Notes: a model not told the origin generated them from the sequence alone. A DNA stretch of 64,000 bases from Methylopumilus sp009926035 (GCA_041165405.1 JBEANL010000003.1:1-64000); one strand, 5' to 3'; positions 7,201 through 14,128 are shown, numbered from the stretch's first letter. A program made the numbers and translations.

Positions 7201-8144
7201 CGAAAATTAAAAATATACCCTCATCTAAAATTACTCCTGAGCATATTTATAATGACCGAAGAAATTTTATAAAAAATTTTGGCTTAATTTTAAGTACGAC
7301 AGCATTATCCACATTTACGAGCAAAACTTTTGCTGCACTCAATGCGCTTCCTTCATATACTCAATCAAAAGATACCGACAAGGATAGGCTGTCATCTTTT
7401 AAGGACATTACAACGTATAACAATTATTATGAATTCGGCACATCAAAATCAGATCCACATGAATATGCAACAAAGCTAAAAGTTGATCCATGGTCGATTA
7501 CTATCGAAGGAGCTGTTAATAAATCTTTAACAACTGATATCGATGAGCTTGTCAGGCAAATTCCTTTAGAAGAACGTATTTATAGACTTCGCTGCGTGGA
7601 AGGATGGTCGATGGTCATCCCCTGGGTAGGTATTCCATTAAATTCGCTTCTTAAAAAAGTGTCATTAACTGGTAATGCTAAGTTTGTTGAGTTTGTCTCG
7701 CTTAAACGTCCAAGTGAAATGATTGGTCAAAAAGACGATATGCTTGATTGGCCATACACCGAAGGACTAAGATTAGATGAGGCTATGCACCCTCTAACAA
7801 TCTTAGCGGTAGGATTATATGGAAAAGTTTTACCTAAACAAAATGGTGCGCCTATTAGATTAGTTGTACCTTGGAAATATGGTTTTAAAAGTATTAAAGC
7901 TATAACCAAAATCAGATTAGTAGAAAAAATGCCTATTTCGACATGGATGAAAGCTAATCCCAAAGAATATGGATTTTATGCCAACGTTAATCCAGAAGTA
8001 GACCATCCAAGATGGAGCCAAGTAACCGAAAGAAGAATTGGGGAAAGTGTTTTATCTCCTAGGCTTAAAACTCAAATGTTTAATGGTTACCAAAAAGAGG
8101 TTGCTCATCTTTATCAAGGTATGGATTTAAATAAAAATTTCTAA
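7197..8144 (+). CDS. msrP: Protein-methionine-sulfoxide reductase catalytic subunit MsrP
   Basis: 315 residues of the sulfite-oxidase-like molybdoenzyme family (formerly YedY). A twin-arginine signal (RRNFIKNFG, Arg21-22, then a hydrophobic stretch) indicates Tat export to the periplasm. The molybdenum-ligand Cys133 lies in YRLRCVEGWSMVIPW. Conserved C-terminal blocks include GAPIRLVVPWKYGFKSIK and NPEVDHPRWSQ. It reduces both R and S methionine sulfoxide in periplasmic proteins, receiving electrons from MsrQ. Starts by ATGA overlap with the upstream anchored protein and is followed 6 bp later by msrQ. Confidence 0.96.
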   Translation: MTKIKNIPSSKITPEHIYNDRRNFIKNFGLILSTTALSTFTSKTFAALNALPSYTQSKDTDKDRLSSFKDITTYNNYYEFGTSKSDPHEYATKLKVDPWSITIEGAVNKSLTTDIDELVRQIPLEERIYRLRCVEGWSMVIPWVGIPLNSLLKKVSLTGNAKFVEFVSLKRPSEMIGQKDDMLDWPYTEGLRLDEAMHPLTILAVGLYGKVLPKQNGAPIRLVVPWKYGFKSIKAITKIRLVEKMPISTWMKANPKEYGFYANVNPEVDHPRWSQVTERRIGESVLSPRLKTQMFNGYQKEVAHLYQGMDLNKNF

Positions 8145-8150
8145 ACTACC

Positions 8151-8738
8151 TTGAAATTGAACCAATTATATGTAAAACGTTTGATATTTGTCATAAGCCT
8201 CTGGCCAATTATTTCGCTAGGGATAGATATCTTTCAAAATAACCTTGGGGCTAATCCAGTTGAATATATTGAGCGTCATTTTGGCAAGTGGGCGCTGATC
8301 TTTTTGTGCTTAACGCTGAGCATGACACCATTAAGAAGAATTACAAAAATTAATCAGTGGATTTTATATAGAAGAATGTTGGGGCTTTTTGTATTTTTCT
8401 ATGCCTCAATCCATCTCCTTTGTTATATAGGGCTTGATTATCAATTTGCATGGATAGATATTAAAAACGATATTATGAAACATCGTTATGTACTCGTGGG
8501 TTTTTTAGGTTGGCTTTTATTGTTACCTTTAGCTGTAACTTCTTCAGATAAGATGATTCGAAGATTAAAAGGTAACTGGAAAAGATTACATAGTCTTACA
8601 TATCTAATAGCAATATTAGGCGTACTTCATTTTATCTGGCTTGTTAAAAAAGATATATCTGAGCCTCTTATATATGCTGCAATAGTTTTATTATTATTAA
8701 TTTTAAGATTAAATTTTTCTAAAAATCGAAATTTTTAA
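8151..8738 (+). CDS. msrQ: MsrQ, heme-binding membrane electron donor to MsrP
   Basis: 195 residues with about six transmembrane helices, family ferric-reductase-like (formerly YedZ). Matching blocks include LGANPVEYIERHFGKWAL, LTLSMTPLRR, RRMLGLFVFFYASIHLLCY (heme His) and WKRLHSLTYLIAILGVLHFIWL (second heme His region). It passes electrons from the quinone pool or flavin reductase to MsrP in the periplasm. The start is TTG at 8151, 6 bases past the msrP stop and without a clear Shine-Dalgarno, so translation is probably coupled. No ATG alternative is available near the N-terminus. Confidence 0.93.
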   Translation: MKLNQLYVKRLIFVISLWPIISLGIDIFQNNLGANPVEYIERHFGKWALIFLCLTLSMTPLRRITKINQWILYRRMLGLFVFFYASIHLLCYIGLDYQFAWIDIKNDIMKHRYVLVGFLGWLLLLPLAVTSSDKMIRRLKGNWKRLHSLTYLIAILGVLHFIWLVKKDISEPLIYAAIVLLLLILRLNFSKNRNF

Positions 8739-8755
8739 TATTCCGCTACACACCC

Positions 8756-9199
8756 CTATTCGTTCTGAGGAAAATTCTCGTCATTTTGGCTAGCTTTAAA
8801 TTCTTCTAAGAATTTCTTCATAGATTGATTCATATCTTTCTCATAGTCATTACACGTTCGCAATCGATTACCTTTAAACTTAGCTAAATGCTTTGAAAAC
8901 GATTGGTCAATACCTTGAATAATATGCGGCATGATTAATTTGGCACGATTCTTAAACCCTAACTGCTTGTCTTCCTCATTATTCTTACGAGCTACTTTGG
9001 TAAGATTATTCACACAGCTAGACATTTTTAAAGCATTCATTGAAGGACAATATTGAAGTTTTAAATACTGCACGGCATAGCAGGAGCCTAGATATAGATC
9101 CGCAGGATTTTCTTCAGCATTAGTTTCTGCCATCAGCATTTCGTTTGAAATGCACAATAATATGAGAGTAAATAGAGTTTTACTTAAGCGTTGAAACAT
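8756..9199 (-). CDS. Secreted hypothetical protein with conserved-looking cysteines
   Basis: About 147 residues from the ATG at 9199 (MFQRLSKTLFTLILLC); an in-frame ATG at 9217 would add six residues but lies deeper inside the upstream small gene. The N-terminus is a signal peptide ending near MLMAETNA. The mature part is helical and charged with four Cys (GSCYAVQ, QYCPSMN, SSCVNN, RTCNDYE), suggesting two disulfides in the periplasm. Function not recognised. It ends in a short copy of the ACACACCCCTATTC motif also found in the dispersed repeats downstream. Confidence 0.75.
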   Translation of the reverse strand: MFQRLSKTLFTLILLCISNEMLMAETNAEENPADLYLGSCYAVQYLKLQYCPSMNALKMSSCVNNLTKVARKNNEEDKQLGFKNRAKLIMPHIIQGIDQSFSKHLAKFKGNRLRTCNDYEKDMNQSMKKFLEEFKASQNDENFPQNE

Positions 9200-9344
9200 G
9201 TGTAGGTGAAACCCCATGACATTCTATTTCATCTGTTACTTTAGGTTTTTGCCATGATTGTTTTAAGGTTTTAGTTAAATACTGGGTTTTAGCTTTAAAA
9301 GGAAGCTTTAAAATGGGACGCTTAATTTTAATTGGAACATTCAT
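9180..9344 (-). CDS. Small basic hypothetical protein, 54 residues
   Basis: Frame from ATG 9344 to TAA 9180-9182. The N-terminal half is basic and Pro-rich (MNVPIKIKRPILKLPFKAKT); the C-terminal part has one Cys (IECHGVSPTH). It begins 3 bases after the stop of the zinc-ribbon gene and overlaps the next gene's start by 20 bases, so the three form a compact minus-strand operon. Its own ribosome site is weak. Function unknown; existence is supported mainly by the tight packing. Confidence 0.5.
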   Translation of the reverse strand: MNVPIKIKRPILKLPFKAKTQYLTKTLKQSWQKPKVTDEIECHGVSPTHVSTLK

Positions 9345-9347
9345 GAT

Positions 9348-9506
9348 CTAGTGCATGATTTTCTTTAACTCATAATTACTGCAATTAGGGCATCGATGTA
9401 AACCTAGTATTTCATCGTAAGCAGTCTCATCAATTCGACCATCCCAACCACAAGCTGGGCATTTGAATTGAATGCGTTGATTCTGAGATCCTTTATCGTC
9501 ATGCAT
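9348..9506 (-). CDS. Zinc-ribbon mini-protein, 52 residues
   Basis: ATG at 9506 follows a good Shine-Dalgarno (AGGGTGA, 5 bases upstream). The protein contains two CxxC knuckles, CPAC (residues 16-19) and CPNC (39-42), about 20 residues apart: a zinc-ribbon fold with little else. Such mini-proteins can bind nucleic acid or act as regulators. It heads a three-gene minus-strand group with the genes at 9180 and 8756. Confidence 0.75.
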   Translation of the reverse strand: MHDDKGSQNQRIQFKCPACGWDGRIDETAYDEILGLHRCPNCSNYELKKIMH

Positions 9507-9656
9507 TACTTCACCCTATAACCTCAGACTACTCCTAAAAAATGAAAAATCCATCTTTTTTTGTACCCAAAAACCCTTTTACAATTGCTTGTATTGGGTG
9601 ATTTTAGACTTTAAAAACCTCTTGAAATTAACCTTATTAGGTAGAGAATTGTTCTT

Positions 9657-9941
9657 ATGAGAAAAGTAATATTAATAACTTTAATAACGCTAATTACAAA
9701 TCAGGCTTTTGCTATTTGCAGCACGAGAACGATTGATAGTAATACTCGCATTATCTCTCTCGCAAAAGATTATGCGGAGCAAGCTGATGTTGAATTTAAA
9801 AAAGAAAATACGATAAGAGGTTGTGAGCTTTTACATGTCAGCAGATCTTTTATTAATCAATCAGAAAATAAAAAAATGATGCATCAAATCGGATCTTTGT
9901 ATGACAAAAAATGTGGGAAAGTAAATACGGAGAATATCTAA
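9657..9941 (+). CDS. Small secreted hypothetical protein, 94 residues
   Basis: Begins with a clear signal peptide (VILITLITLITNQAFA) cleaved near residue 19. The ~75-residue mature protein has three Cys (AICSTR, RGCELL, KKCGKV) and a helical, charged centre. No family recognised. It lies in the accessory region between the zinc-ribbon operon and the repeat protein gene and has no close partner on its strand. The upstream 9507-9656 stretch is non-coding as far as I can see. Confidence 0.65.
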   Translation: MRKVILITLITLITNQAFAICSTRTIDSNTRIISLAKDYAEQADVEFKKENTIRGCELLHVSRSFINQSENKKMMHQIGSLYDKKCGKVNTENI

Positions 9942-10090
9942 AAAAACTTCTAGTTAAAATATCAAATTAATATCCCTTAAAAAATTGTTACAACTATTGA
10001 TTTAGCATTTTTTTTAGAATAGGATAAATATCTAAAAATCAAAAAATTAGCTTTTTTGAAATTTAGATAATTAAATTTTGAGGAGTAAAT

Positions 10091-10360
10091 ATGATGAAAA
10101 AAATATTAGCTTTTGTTTTTTTATTTACCTTCTTTAGCAGCCCTCTTTTTGCAGAAGAAGATTTAGGCTTTAAACCATTCCATCCAACAGATGCATTATT
10201 AATTGGTGGCAATGGTGGCTTTAACCCTGGCAGTGAATACGGAAATAAAGTTGAAGCGGAGCCGGAGCTTGATTTTAAACCATTCCATCCAACGGATGCA
10301 TTATTGATTGGTGGTAATGGTGGCTTTAACCCTGGATCTGAATATAGTGAGGGCAAATAA
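10091..10360 (+). CDS. Secreted protein made of two identical 24-residue repeats
   Basis: 89 residues, starting at the first of two ATGs after a strong Shine-Dalgarno (GAGGAG). A signal peptide (residues 3-21, ending PLFA) is followed by two exact 24-residue copies, residues 27-50 and 62-85. Each begins FKPFHPTDALLI and ends GGNGGFNPGSEY; an acidic 11-residue linker separates them. The mature protein is thus a Gly/Pro/aromatic-rich duplicate unit, without Cys. A terminator follows 32 bases after the stop. Function not recognised; it could be a surface or matrix protein, but nothing here proves that. Confidence 0.8.
   Translation: MMKKILAFVFLFTFFSSPLFAEEDLGFKPFHPTDALLIGGNGGFNPGSEYGNKVEAEPELDFKPFHPTDALLIGGNGGFNPGSEYSEGK
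10169..10345 (+). repeat. Tandem coding repeat, 2 units with 105-bp period
   Basis: The 72-bp units at 10169-10240 and 10274-10345 encode identical peptides but differ at some third positions (for example aca versus acg Thr and tta versus ttg Leu). The duplication is therefore not brand new, and the protein sequence has been kept by selection. Confidence 0.85.
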
Positions 10361-10392
10361 TATTTAATTTACATTTAAGCATTACTTTTAAT

Positions 10393-10419
10393 AAGCCACC
10401 TTCGAGTGGCTTTCTTTTT
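10393..10419 (+). terminator. Rho-independent terminator after the repeat protein
   Basis: AAGCCAC (10393-10399) pairs with GTGGCTT (10406-10412), followed by TCTTTTT. The stem matches those of the terminators attached to the dispersed repeats at 14.5 and 16.8 kb (AAGCCAC...GTGGCTT). Confidence 0.8.
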
Positions 10420-10499
10420 ATCTGCGATTAATTCTTAATACCAAAGAATCTCTGGATTACGGATATTTCAGAATACACCAAACATAAAAAAGATACGCG

Positions 10500-10544
10500 T
10501 TAAAACAACAAGCCCCCAGTGAAACTGAGGGCTTGTTGTTTTAA
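10500..10544. other. Long perfect hairpin in a 349-bp gene-free gap
   Basis: Arms 10500-10515 (TTAAAACAACAAGCCC) and 10529-10544 are exact reverse complements, with CAGT/ACTG extending the inner stem. It could be a two-way terminator or the end of an unannotated small RNA. The preceding bases 10446-10480 resemble 16696-16730, just before repeat copy R4. A weaker hairpin with T-tract lies at 10581-10602. No coding sequence was seen in 10361-10709. Confidence 0.6.
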
Positions 10545-10655
10545 GGAAATCAATTAATATGTCTAAGTATTAATTAATCTTGTCATCTGAAATGACATTT
10601 TTAATTTACGCCTATACACTTAACATGACAAGTGTAAATTTATTACTAAATTTTG

Positions 10656-10710
10656 TAGCACAACCCTATTTCACCCAGGCTATTTTTAAGGAATCAAACT
10701 GCCTAATACT
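10656..10710 (+). repeat. Dispersed repeat copy R1 (degenerate)
   Basis: Matches the family ACACACCCCTATTCCACCCCTGC-TTTTGA-GGAATCAAACCC-CTACAACCC with several changes: CAACCCTATTTCACCCAGGC, then AAGGAATCAAACTGCC. It is truncated at its 3' end, where it runs into the stop of the aquaporin gene. Confidence 0.6.
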
Positions 10711-11345
10711 TATTTTCTAATTGGCCACATAAAAATCACTAAGGCTAATAGTTGCGCTATAACAAATCCTAAAATATTTTGTGGAGCAATACCTACAAAA
10801 GTGTCTGTTAAACTTCGAGCAAATGTCACAGCTGGATTGCAAAAGAAAGTGGAAGAAGTAAACCAGTAACCTGCGGTCACTATTAAGGCCACAAGCATCG
10901 CAATATGTTTCTTGGCATATTTCAATCCTAAATAAATCACTGAAAGTAATATCAGTGTCGCAATCAATTCACTCACCCAAATACCTAATCCAGTTCTTAT
11001 CTTAGTAGATGTTTGAATGATAGATAAGTTAAACATCAAATGTGTCATCCAAACGCCTAAGATTGCGCCTGTAATTTGTGAAGCAATATAAGGTAATAAA
11101 TCTTTTCCTTTTAATTGTTTTTGTCTATAAGCCACCACACTGACTAGTGGATTAAAGTGCGCCCCTGAAATAGGGCCTAAAATCATTATCAATACATAAA
11201 GACCAGCACCTGTCGCAATACTGTTACCGAGGAGCGTCACCGCATCATTGCCGGACGAAAGTGCTTGTCCCATAAGGCCTGAGCCCGTGATCACAGAGAG
11301 TAAAACTGCGGTGCCAAAGAATTCTGCTAGATATTTTTTATTCAT
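10710..11345 (-). CDS. MIP/aquaporin-family channel, AqpS-like, linked to arsC
   Basis: 211 residues, six transmembrane helices and two half-helix loops: the first reads HFNPLVS (NPL instead of NPA) and the second FCNPAVTFARS (NPA). Major intrinsic proteins with altered motifs occur beside arsenate reductases, where they let arsenite leave the cell (AqpS of Sinorhizobium). Its start overlaps the arsC stop by 8 bases, so the pair is one operon. Glycerol or water transport is the alternative but the partner gene argues for arsenite. Copies R1 and R2 of the dispersed repeat flank this two-gene module. Confidence 0.85.
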   Translation of the reverse strand: MNKKYLAEFFGTAVLLSVITGSGLMGQALSSGNDAVTLLGNSIATGAGLYVLIMILGPISGAHFNPLVSVVAYRQKQLKGKDLLPYIASQITGAILGVWMTHLMFNLSIIQTSTKIRTGLGIWVSELIATLILLSVIYLGLKYAKKHIAMLVALIVTAGYWFTSSTFFCNPAVTFARSLTDTFVGIAPQNILGFVIAQLLALVIFMWPIRK

Positions 11346-11826
11346 AATGAATGTCCTGAATAGCTTTCTTTAAGGATGATAAATCTAGTTGATCGATAGG
11401 TAATTTAATAAGTGCTTCAATATTCTTTTTTAATGCTAATAATGTTTTTTGAAATGCTTCTCGTTTAATTGCATCTGTTCCTTCAACACTTGCAGGATCA
11501 GGCAATCCCCAATGTGCTGTTGATGGATGACCTAACCAAATAGGGCACGATTCATTTGCTGCGTTATCGCATACTGTAATAATGAAATCCATTTGAGGTG
11601 AATTGGGTGCACTATATTCATCCCAATTCTTGGATCGTAATTTATCTTCTGGATAACCCATTGCTAATGCTAACTCAGAAGCAAAAGGATTGACTCTTCC
11701 TGCTGGATTAGAGCCTGCAGAATAACCAATAAATTTACCGCCACTTAATGTAGTTACTAGTGCTTCAGCCAAAATGCTGCGGGCAGAGTTACCTGTGCAG
11801 AGAAAGAGGATGTTGTAGGATTTCAT
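11338..11826 (-). CDS. arsC: Arsenate reductase, low-molecular-weight phosphatase type (ArsC)
   Basis: 162 residues. The P-loop CTGNSARS carries nucleophile Cys10 and Arg16; C86 (TVCDNAANESC) and C94 are in place for the disulfide relay that thioredoxin recycles. DPASVEGTD is the acid loop. It reduces arsenate to arsenite, which the adjacent AqpS-like channel could release. No ArsR-type regulator or ArsB pump is nearby, so the system is minimal. The ATG lies at 11826; no clear promoter was identified upstream in 11827-11872. Confidence 0.93.
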   Translation of the reverse strand: MKSYNILFLCTGNSARSILAEALVTTLSGGKFIGYSAGSNPAGRVNPFASELALAMGYPEDKLRSKNWDEYSAPNSPQMDFIITVCDNAANESCPIWLGHPSTAHWGLPDPASVEGTDAIKREAFQKTLLALKKNIEALIKLPIDQLDLSSLKKAIQDIHYE

Positions 11827-11872
11827 ATTGCAATTATACGAGATTAGGATTGTGAAAATTATGACACTTTTC

Positions 11873-11954
11873 TAACACACTCCTATTTCACCCCTGCCAC
11901 TTTTGACCTACTCAAACCCTCTTCAACTTAGACAAGTACTGTAAAATATATTTA
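11873..11954 (+). repeat. Dispersed repeat copy R2, tRNA-linked type
   Basis: Starts TAACACACTCCTATTTCACC, continues CCCCTGCCACTTTTGACC and CTCAAACCCTCTTCAAC, and ends with ACTGTAAAATAT. The same tail occurs in R5, where it immediately precedes the intact tRNA-Lys gene. It is followed at once by a tRNA-Lys remnant. Confidence 0.8.
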
Positions 11955-11995
11955 TCTGAGAATTGGCTCAGTTGTTAGAGCAGCATACTCTTAAG
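11955..11995 (+). pseudogene. Decayed 5' half of a tRNA-Lys gene
   Basis: GGCTCAGTTGTTAGAGCAGC followed by ACTCTTAA aligns with the D-arm and anticodon loop (anticodon CTT) of the intact tRNA-Lys at 17589. The acceptor 5' strand is mutated, and the sequence stops matching after the anticodon loop. The remnant lies just upstream of mtnA. Confidence 0.75.
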
Positions 11996-12016
11996 TTCTA
12001 TGTAATTAAGGATTCT

Positions 12017-13084
12017 ATGAAGGTTAACGGTGAAGATTTTCAGACAATATGGCTTGATTCAACTGAATCTATAATTCATATTATTGACCAAACAAAATTA
12101 CCGCATCATTTTGTAATTAAAAAGCTGTATTCCTTGGATGATGTGATTACTGCTATTAAAATAATGGAAGTTCGAGGTGCGCCCTTAATAGGTGTTACAG
12201 CTTCATTTGGTATTGCATTTGCCATGAAGAATAATCCTTCAGACGATTCATTGAAAGAGGCATCATCACGTCTTTTTCAGTCAAGGCCTACAGCTATTAA
12301 TCTTCAATGGGCTCTTAATCGCATGAATGGCATGTTAATGTATCTGTCTCCTGATAAACGTTTTGAAGCAGCATGGTCTTTATGTCAAATAATATTAAAT
12401 GAAGACATTAAAACAAATCAATCCATTGGAAAACACGGACTTCAACTTATTGAAGATAATTTCAATAAAAAAACACTGCAAATATTAACACATTGCAATG
12501 CAGGATGGCTCGCAACCGTAGATTATGGAACAGCCTTAAGCCCTCTTTATTATGCACATAGCAAAGGACTTGATCTGCATGTATGGGTCGATGAAACAAG
12601 GCCACGTAATCAAGGTGCACATTTAACAGCCTGGGAATTGGGACAACAAAAGATTCCCCATACCTTAATTAGTGATAATGCTGGCGGACATTTAATGCAA
12701 AAAGGTGAAGTTGATTTTGTGATTGTAGGTGCTGATCGCATTTCTATACATGGTGATGTCTGTAATAAAATTGGTACCTATTTAAAAGCCGTTGCTGCTT
12801 TTGAAAATAATATTCCATTTTATGTGGCGGCACCTAAGTCAACTATTGATCAAGATGCTTCAAAAAACTTTTTTGATACCCCTATAGAATCTCGACATGA
12901 AGAAGAAGTTTTAATGATGCAAGGATTAAATAATAAAAATGAATTAACCAATATTCAAATAGCGCCAAAAGGTACACGCGCTTTTAATCCAGCGTTTGAT
13001 ATTACACCTCATAAATACATCACGAAAATTATTACGGAAGATGGTGTTTATTCCCCTCAAGAATTAAAATCTTTTTATTCATGA
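12017..13084 (+). CDS. mtnA: Methylthioribose-1-phosphate isomerase (MtnA)
   Basis: 355 residues from the ATG at 12017, preceded by AAGGA. A longer reading from TTG 11963 would translate the tRNA remnant and is rejected. With the 12017 start the catalytic residues fall at Cys160 (LTHCNAG) and Asp240 (GADRIS), the numbering known from Bacillus MtnA. Also seen: EVRGAPLIG and VDETRPRNQGA. It isomerises 5-methylthioribose-1-phosphate (and often 5-deoxyribose-1-phosphate) to the ribulose form. It overlaps the class II aldolase gene by 4 bases, forming the core of the DHAP shunt for salvage of SAM by-products. The phosphorylase or kinase step is not in the window. Confidence 0.95.
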   Translation: MKVNGEDFQTIWLDSTESIIHIIDQTKLPHHFVIKKLYSLDDVITAIKIMEVRGAPLIGVTASFGIAFAMKNNPSDDSLKEASSRLFQSRPTAINLQWALNRMNGMLMYLSPDKRFEAAWSLCQIILNEDIKTNQSIGKHGLQLIEDNFNKKTLQILTHCNAGWLATVDYGTALSPLYYAHSKGLDLHVWVDETRPRNQGAHLTAWELGQQKIPHTLISDNAGGHLMQKGEVDFVIVGADRISIHGDVCNKIGTYLKAVAAFENNIPFYVAAPKSTIDQDASKNFFDTPIESRHEEEVLMMQGLNNKNELTNIQIAPKGTRAFNPAFDITPHKYITKIITEDGVYSPQELKSFYS

Positions 13085-13734
13085 AAACCATACAACAACA
13101 ACTACTTAATTTGGCATTGCATCTTCAAGCGTCAGGCTTAAATGAAGGCTCATCTGGAAACTGTAGTATTCGTGATCGTGATGGATTCTATATCACCCCT
13201 TCAGGACTCAATCCTAAAGCAATGTCTATTGATGATATGGTATATATGGATTTTAAGGGAACGATACAATCTAGCCAAAAACCACCACGCGAACCTTCAA
13301 GTGAATGGCGTTTTCATTATGATATTTTAAAGACTCGAAAAGATGCGAATGTAGTGATTCATACGCACTCAACCTTTGCTACAACGCTCAGTCTTTTTAG
13401 AAAAGATATTCCGGCTTTTCATTACATGATTGCTGTAGCTGGGGGCAATTCAATTCGATGTACCAAATATGAGCTCTTTGGAACTCAAGCACTCTCAGAT
13501 GCAGCCCTTGTAGCATTGAATGATCGAAAGTCTTGCTTACTTGCTAATCATGGAATGATTGTTATAGGTCGCGATATTGAAGATGCATTAAATATCAGTC
13601 ATGAAGTTGAAAGGCTTTGTGAACAATACACATATGCGCTTCAAATCGGATCTCCCGTCATTCTCTCTGATGAGGAAATGGGAAAAGTTATCGAAAGATT
13701 TAAATCTTACGGTAACTGGAAAGAGCCAAAGTGA
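13081..13734 (+). CDS. Class II aldolase, probable 5-methylthioribulose/5-deoxyribulose-1-phosphate aldolase
   Basis: 217 residues of the AraD/FucA family: SSGNCSIR phosphate loop, Glu75 (PSSEW), metal ligands His94 and His96 (VIHTHSTFA) and His155 (LANHGMIV). Coupled by ATGA overlap to mtnA. In Rhodospirillum and some E. coli the same pair (mtnA, ald2) cleaves the isomerised product into DHAP plus methylthioacetaldehyde or acetaldehyde. The alternative is MtnB dehydratase of the classical methionine salvage pathway, but no mtnC/D/E follows. Substrate assignment is inference from the pairing. Confidence 0.85.
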   Translation: MKTIQQQLLNLALHLQASGLNEGSSGNCSIRDRDGFYITPSGLNPKAMSIDDMVYMDFKGTIQSSQKPPREPSSEWRFHYDILKTRKDANVVIHTHSTFATTLSLFRKDIPAFHYMIAVAGGNSIRCTKYELFGTQALSDAALVALNDRKSCLLANHGMIVIGRDIEDALNISHEVERLCEQYTYALQIGSPVILSDEEMGKVIERFKSYGNWKEPK

Positions 13735-13785
13735 TAACAATGAATTATCATGACGGTTTTTATTGCGCTTCCTATTCTCGACCTG

Positions 13786-13829
13786 TAATACGCTTTTCTA
13801 GAAAAGCGGGTTCAATCAAACGCGTATTA
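13786..13829. other. Nested inverted repeats downstream of the aldolase gene
   Basis: An 18-base perfect palindrome (CGCTTTTCTAGAAAAGCG, 13791-13808) lies inside a wider pair TAATACGC (13786-13793) / GCGTATTA (13822-13829). The outer and inner pairings are mutually exclusive at CGC. A terminator between convergent operons is the simplest reading; the right arm contains the stop codon of the 42-residue gene. Confidence 0.5.
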
Positions 13830-13955
13830 TTTATTTTTGTCTCTTAATTTTTCTTTTAATTCCATATTTTTAAATTCTTGAACTGTTAAAACAACACCAA
13901 CAATTGCAAGCAAAAAACAGAATAAGCCTGTGCCAAATAATATTGGATTAGTCAT
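13827..13955 (-). CDS. Tiny membrane protein, 42 residues
   Basis: ATG at 13955 with Shine-Dalgarno AAGGGA. One transmembrane helix (residues ~5-25, ILFGTGLFCFLLAIVGVVL) followed by a charged cytoplasmic tail. It is the last of three consecutive small membrane protein genes on the minus strand; the gap to its neighbour is only 2 bases. No family recognised. The shape resembles single-helix accessory subunits of membrane complexes, but no such complex is encoded here. Confidence 0.65.
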   Translation of the reverse strand: MTNPILFGTGLFCFLLAIVGVVLTVQEFKNMELKEKLRDKNK

Positions 13956-13957
13956 AA

Positions 13958-14128
13958 TTATCCCTTTCTCGAAATAACTTTAAAGTATATTGCAAAGGAT
14001 AAAATAGAAGGAATCCAAGTAGCTGTGAATAATCCCTCTTGCTGTTGACCAGTAAACCACAAATAAGCTGTAGTAATAAAAGCCACAAATACAGACAACA
14101 AAATACATATATCAGACATTTTAAGCAT
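13958..14128 (-). CDS. Small two-helix membrane protein, 56 residues
   Basis: ATG at 14128 after a strong AGGAGA Shine-Dalgarno. Two hydrophobic helices (residues ~6-25 and ~36-51) are joined by a short TGQQQEG loop, and the tail is basic (ISRKG). Tightly packed between its two neighbours, so it is almost certainly expressed with them. Function unknown. Confidence 0.7.
   Translation of the reverse strand: MLKMSDICILLSVFVAFITTAYLWFTGQQQEGLFTATWIPSILSFAIYFKVISRKG

Noticed and set aside
8746..8762. Possible repeat copy at the end of the secreted-protein gene (ACACACCCCTATTC)
   Set aside because: Fourteen bases match the element start exactly, but the remaining element is absent, so it is noted but not called as a copy.
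9613..9640. Heat-shock-like promoter CTTGAAA before the 94-residue secreted protein
   Set aside because: No CCCCAT-type -10 element at the right spacing.
10169..10345. CRISPR-like repeats
   Set aside because: Only two units, in frame with a signal-peptide-bearing gene; no spacers or cas genes in the window.
10063..10356. Minus-strand frame of 97 residues opposite the repeat protein
   Set aside because: It mirrors the repetitive plus-strand gene, has no ribosome site, and the plus strand has a signal peptide, Shine-Dalgarno and terminator.
11963..12016. Longer N-terminus of mtnA from a TTG start
   Set aside because: These codons translate the tRNA-Lys remnant. The ATG at 12017 has a Shine-Dalgarno and places catalytic Cys and Asp at the known positions 160 and 240.
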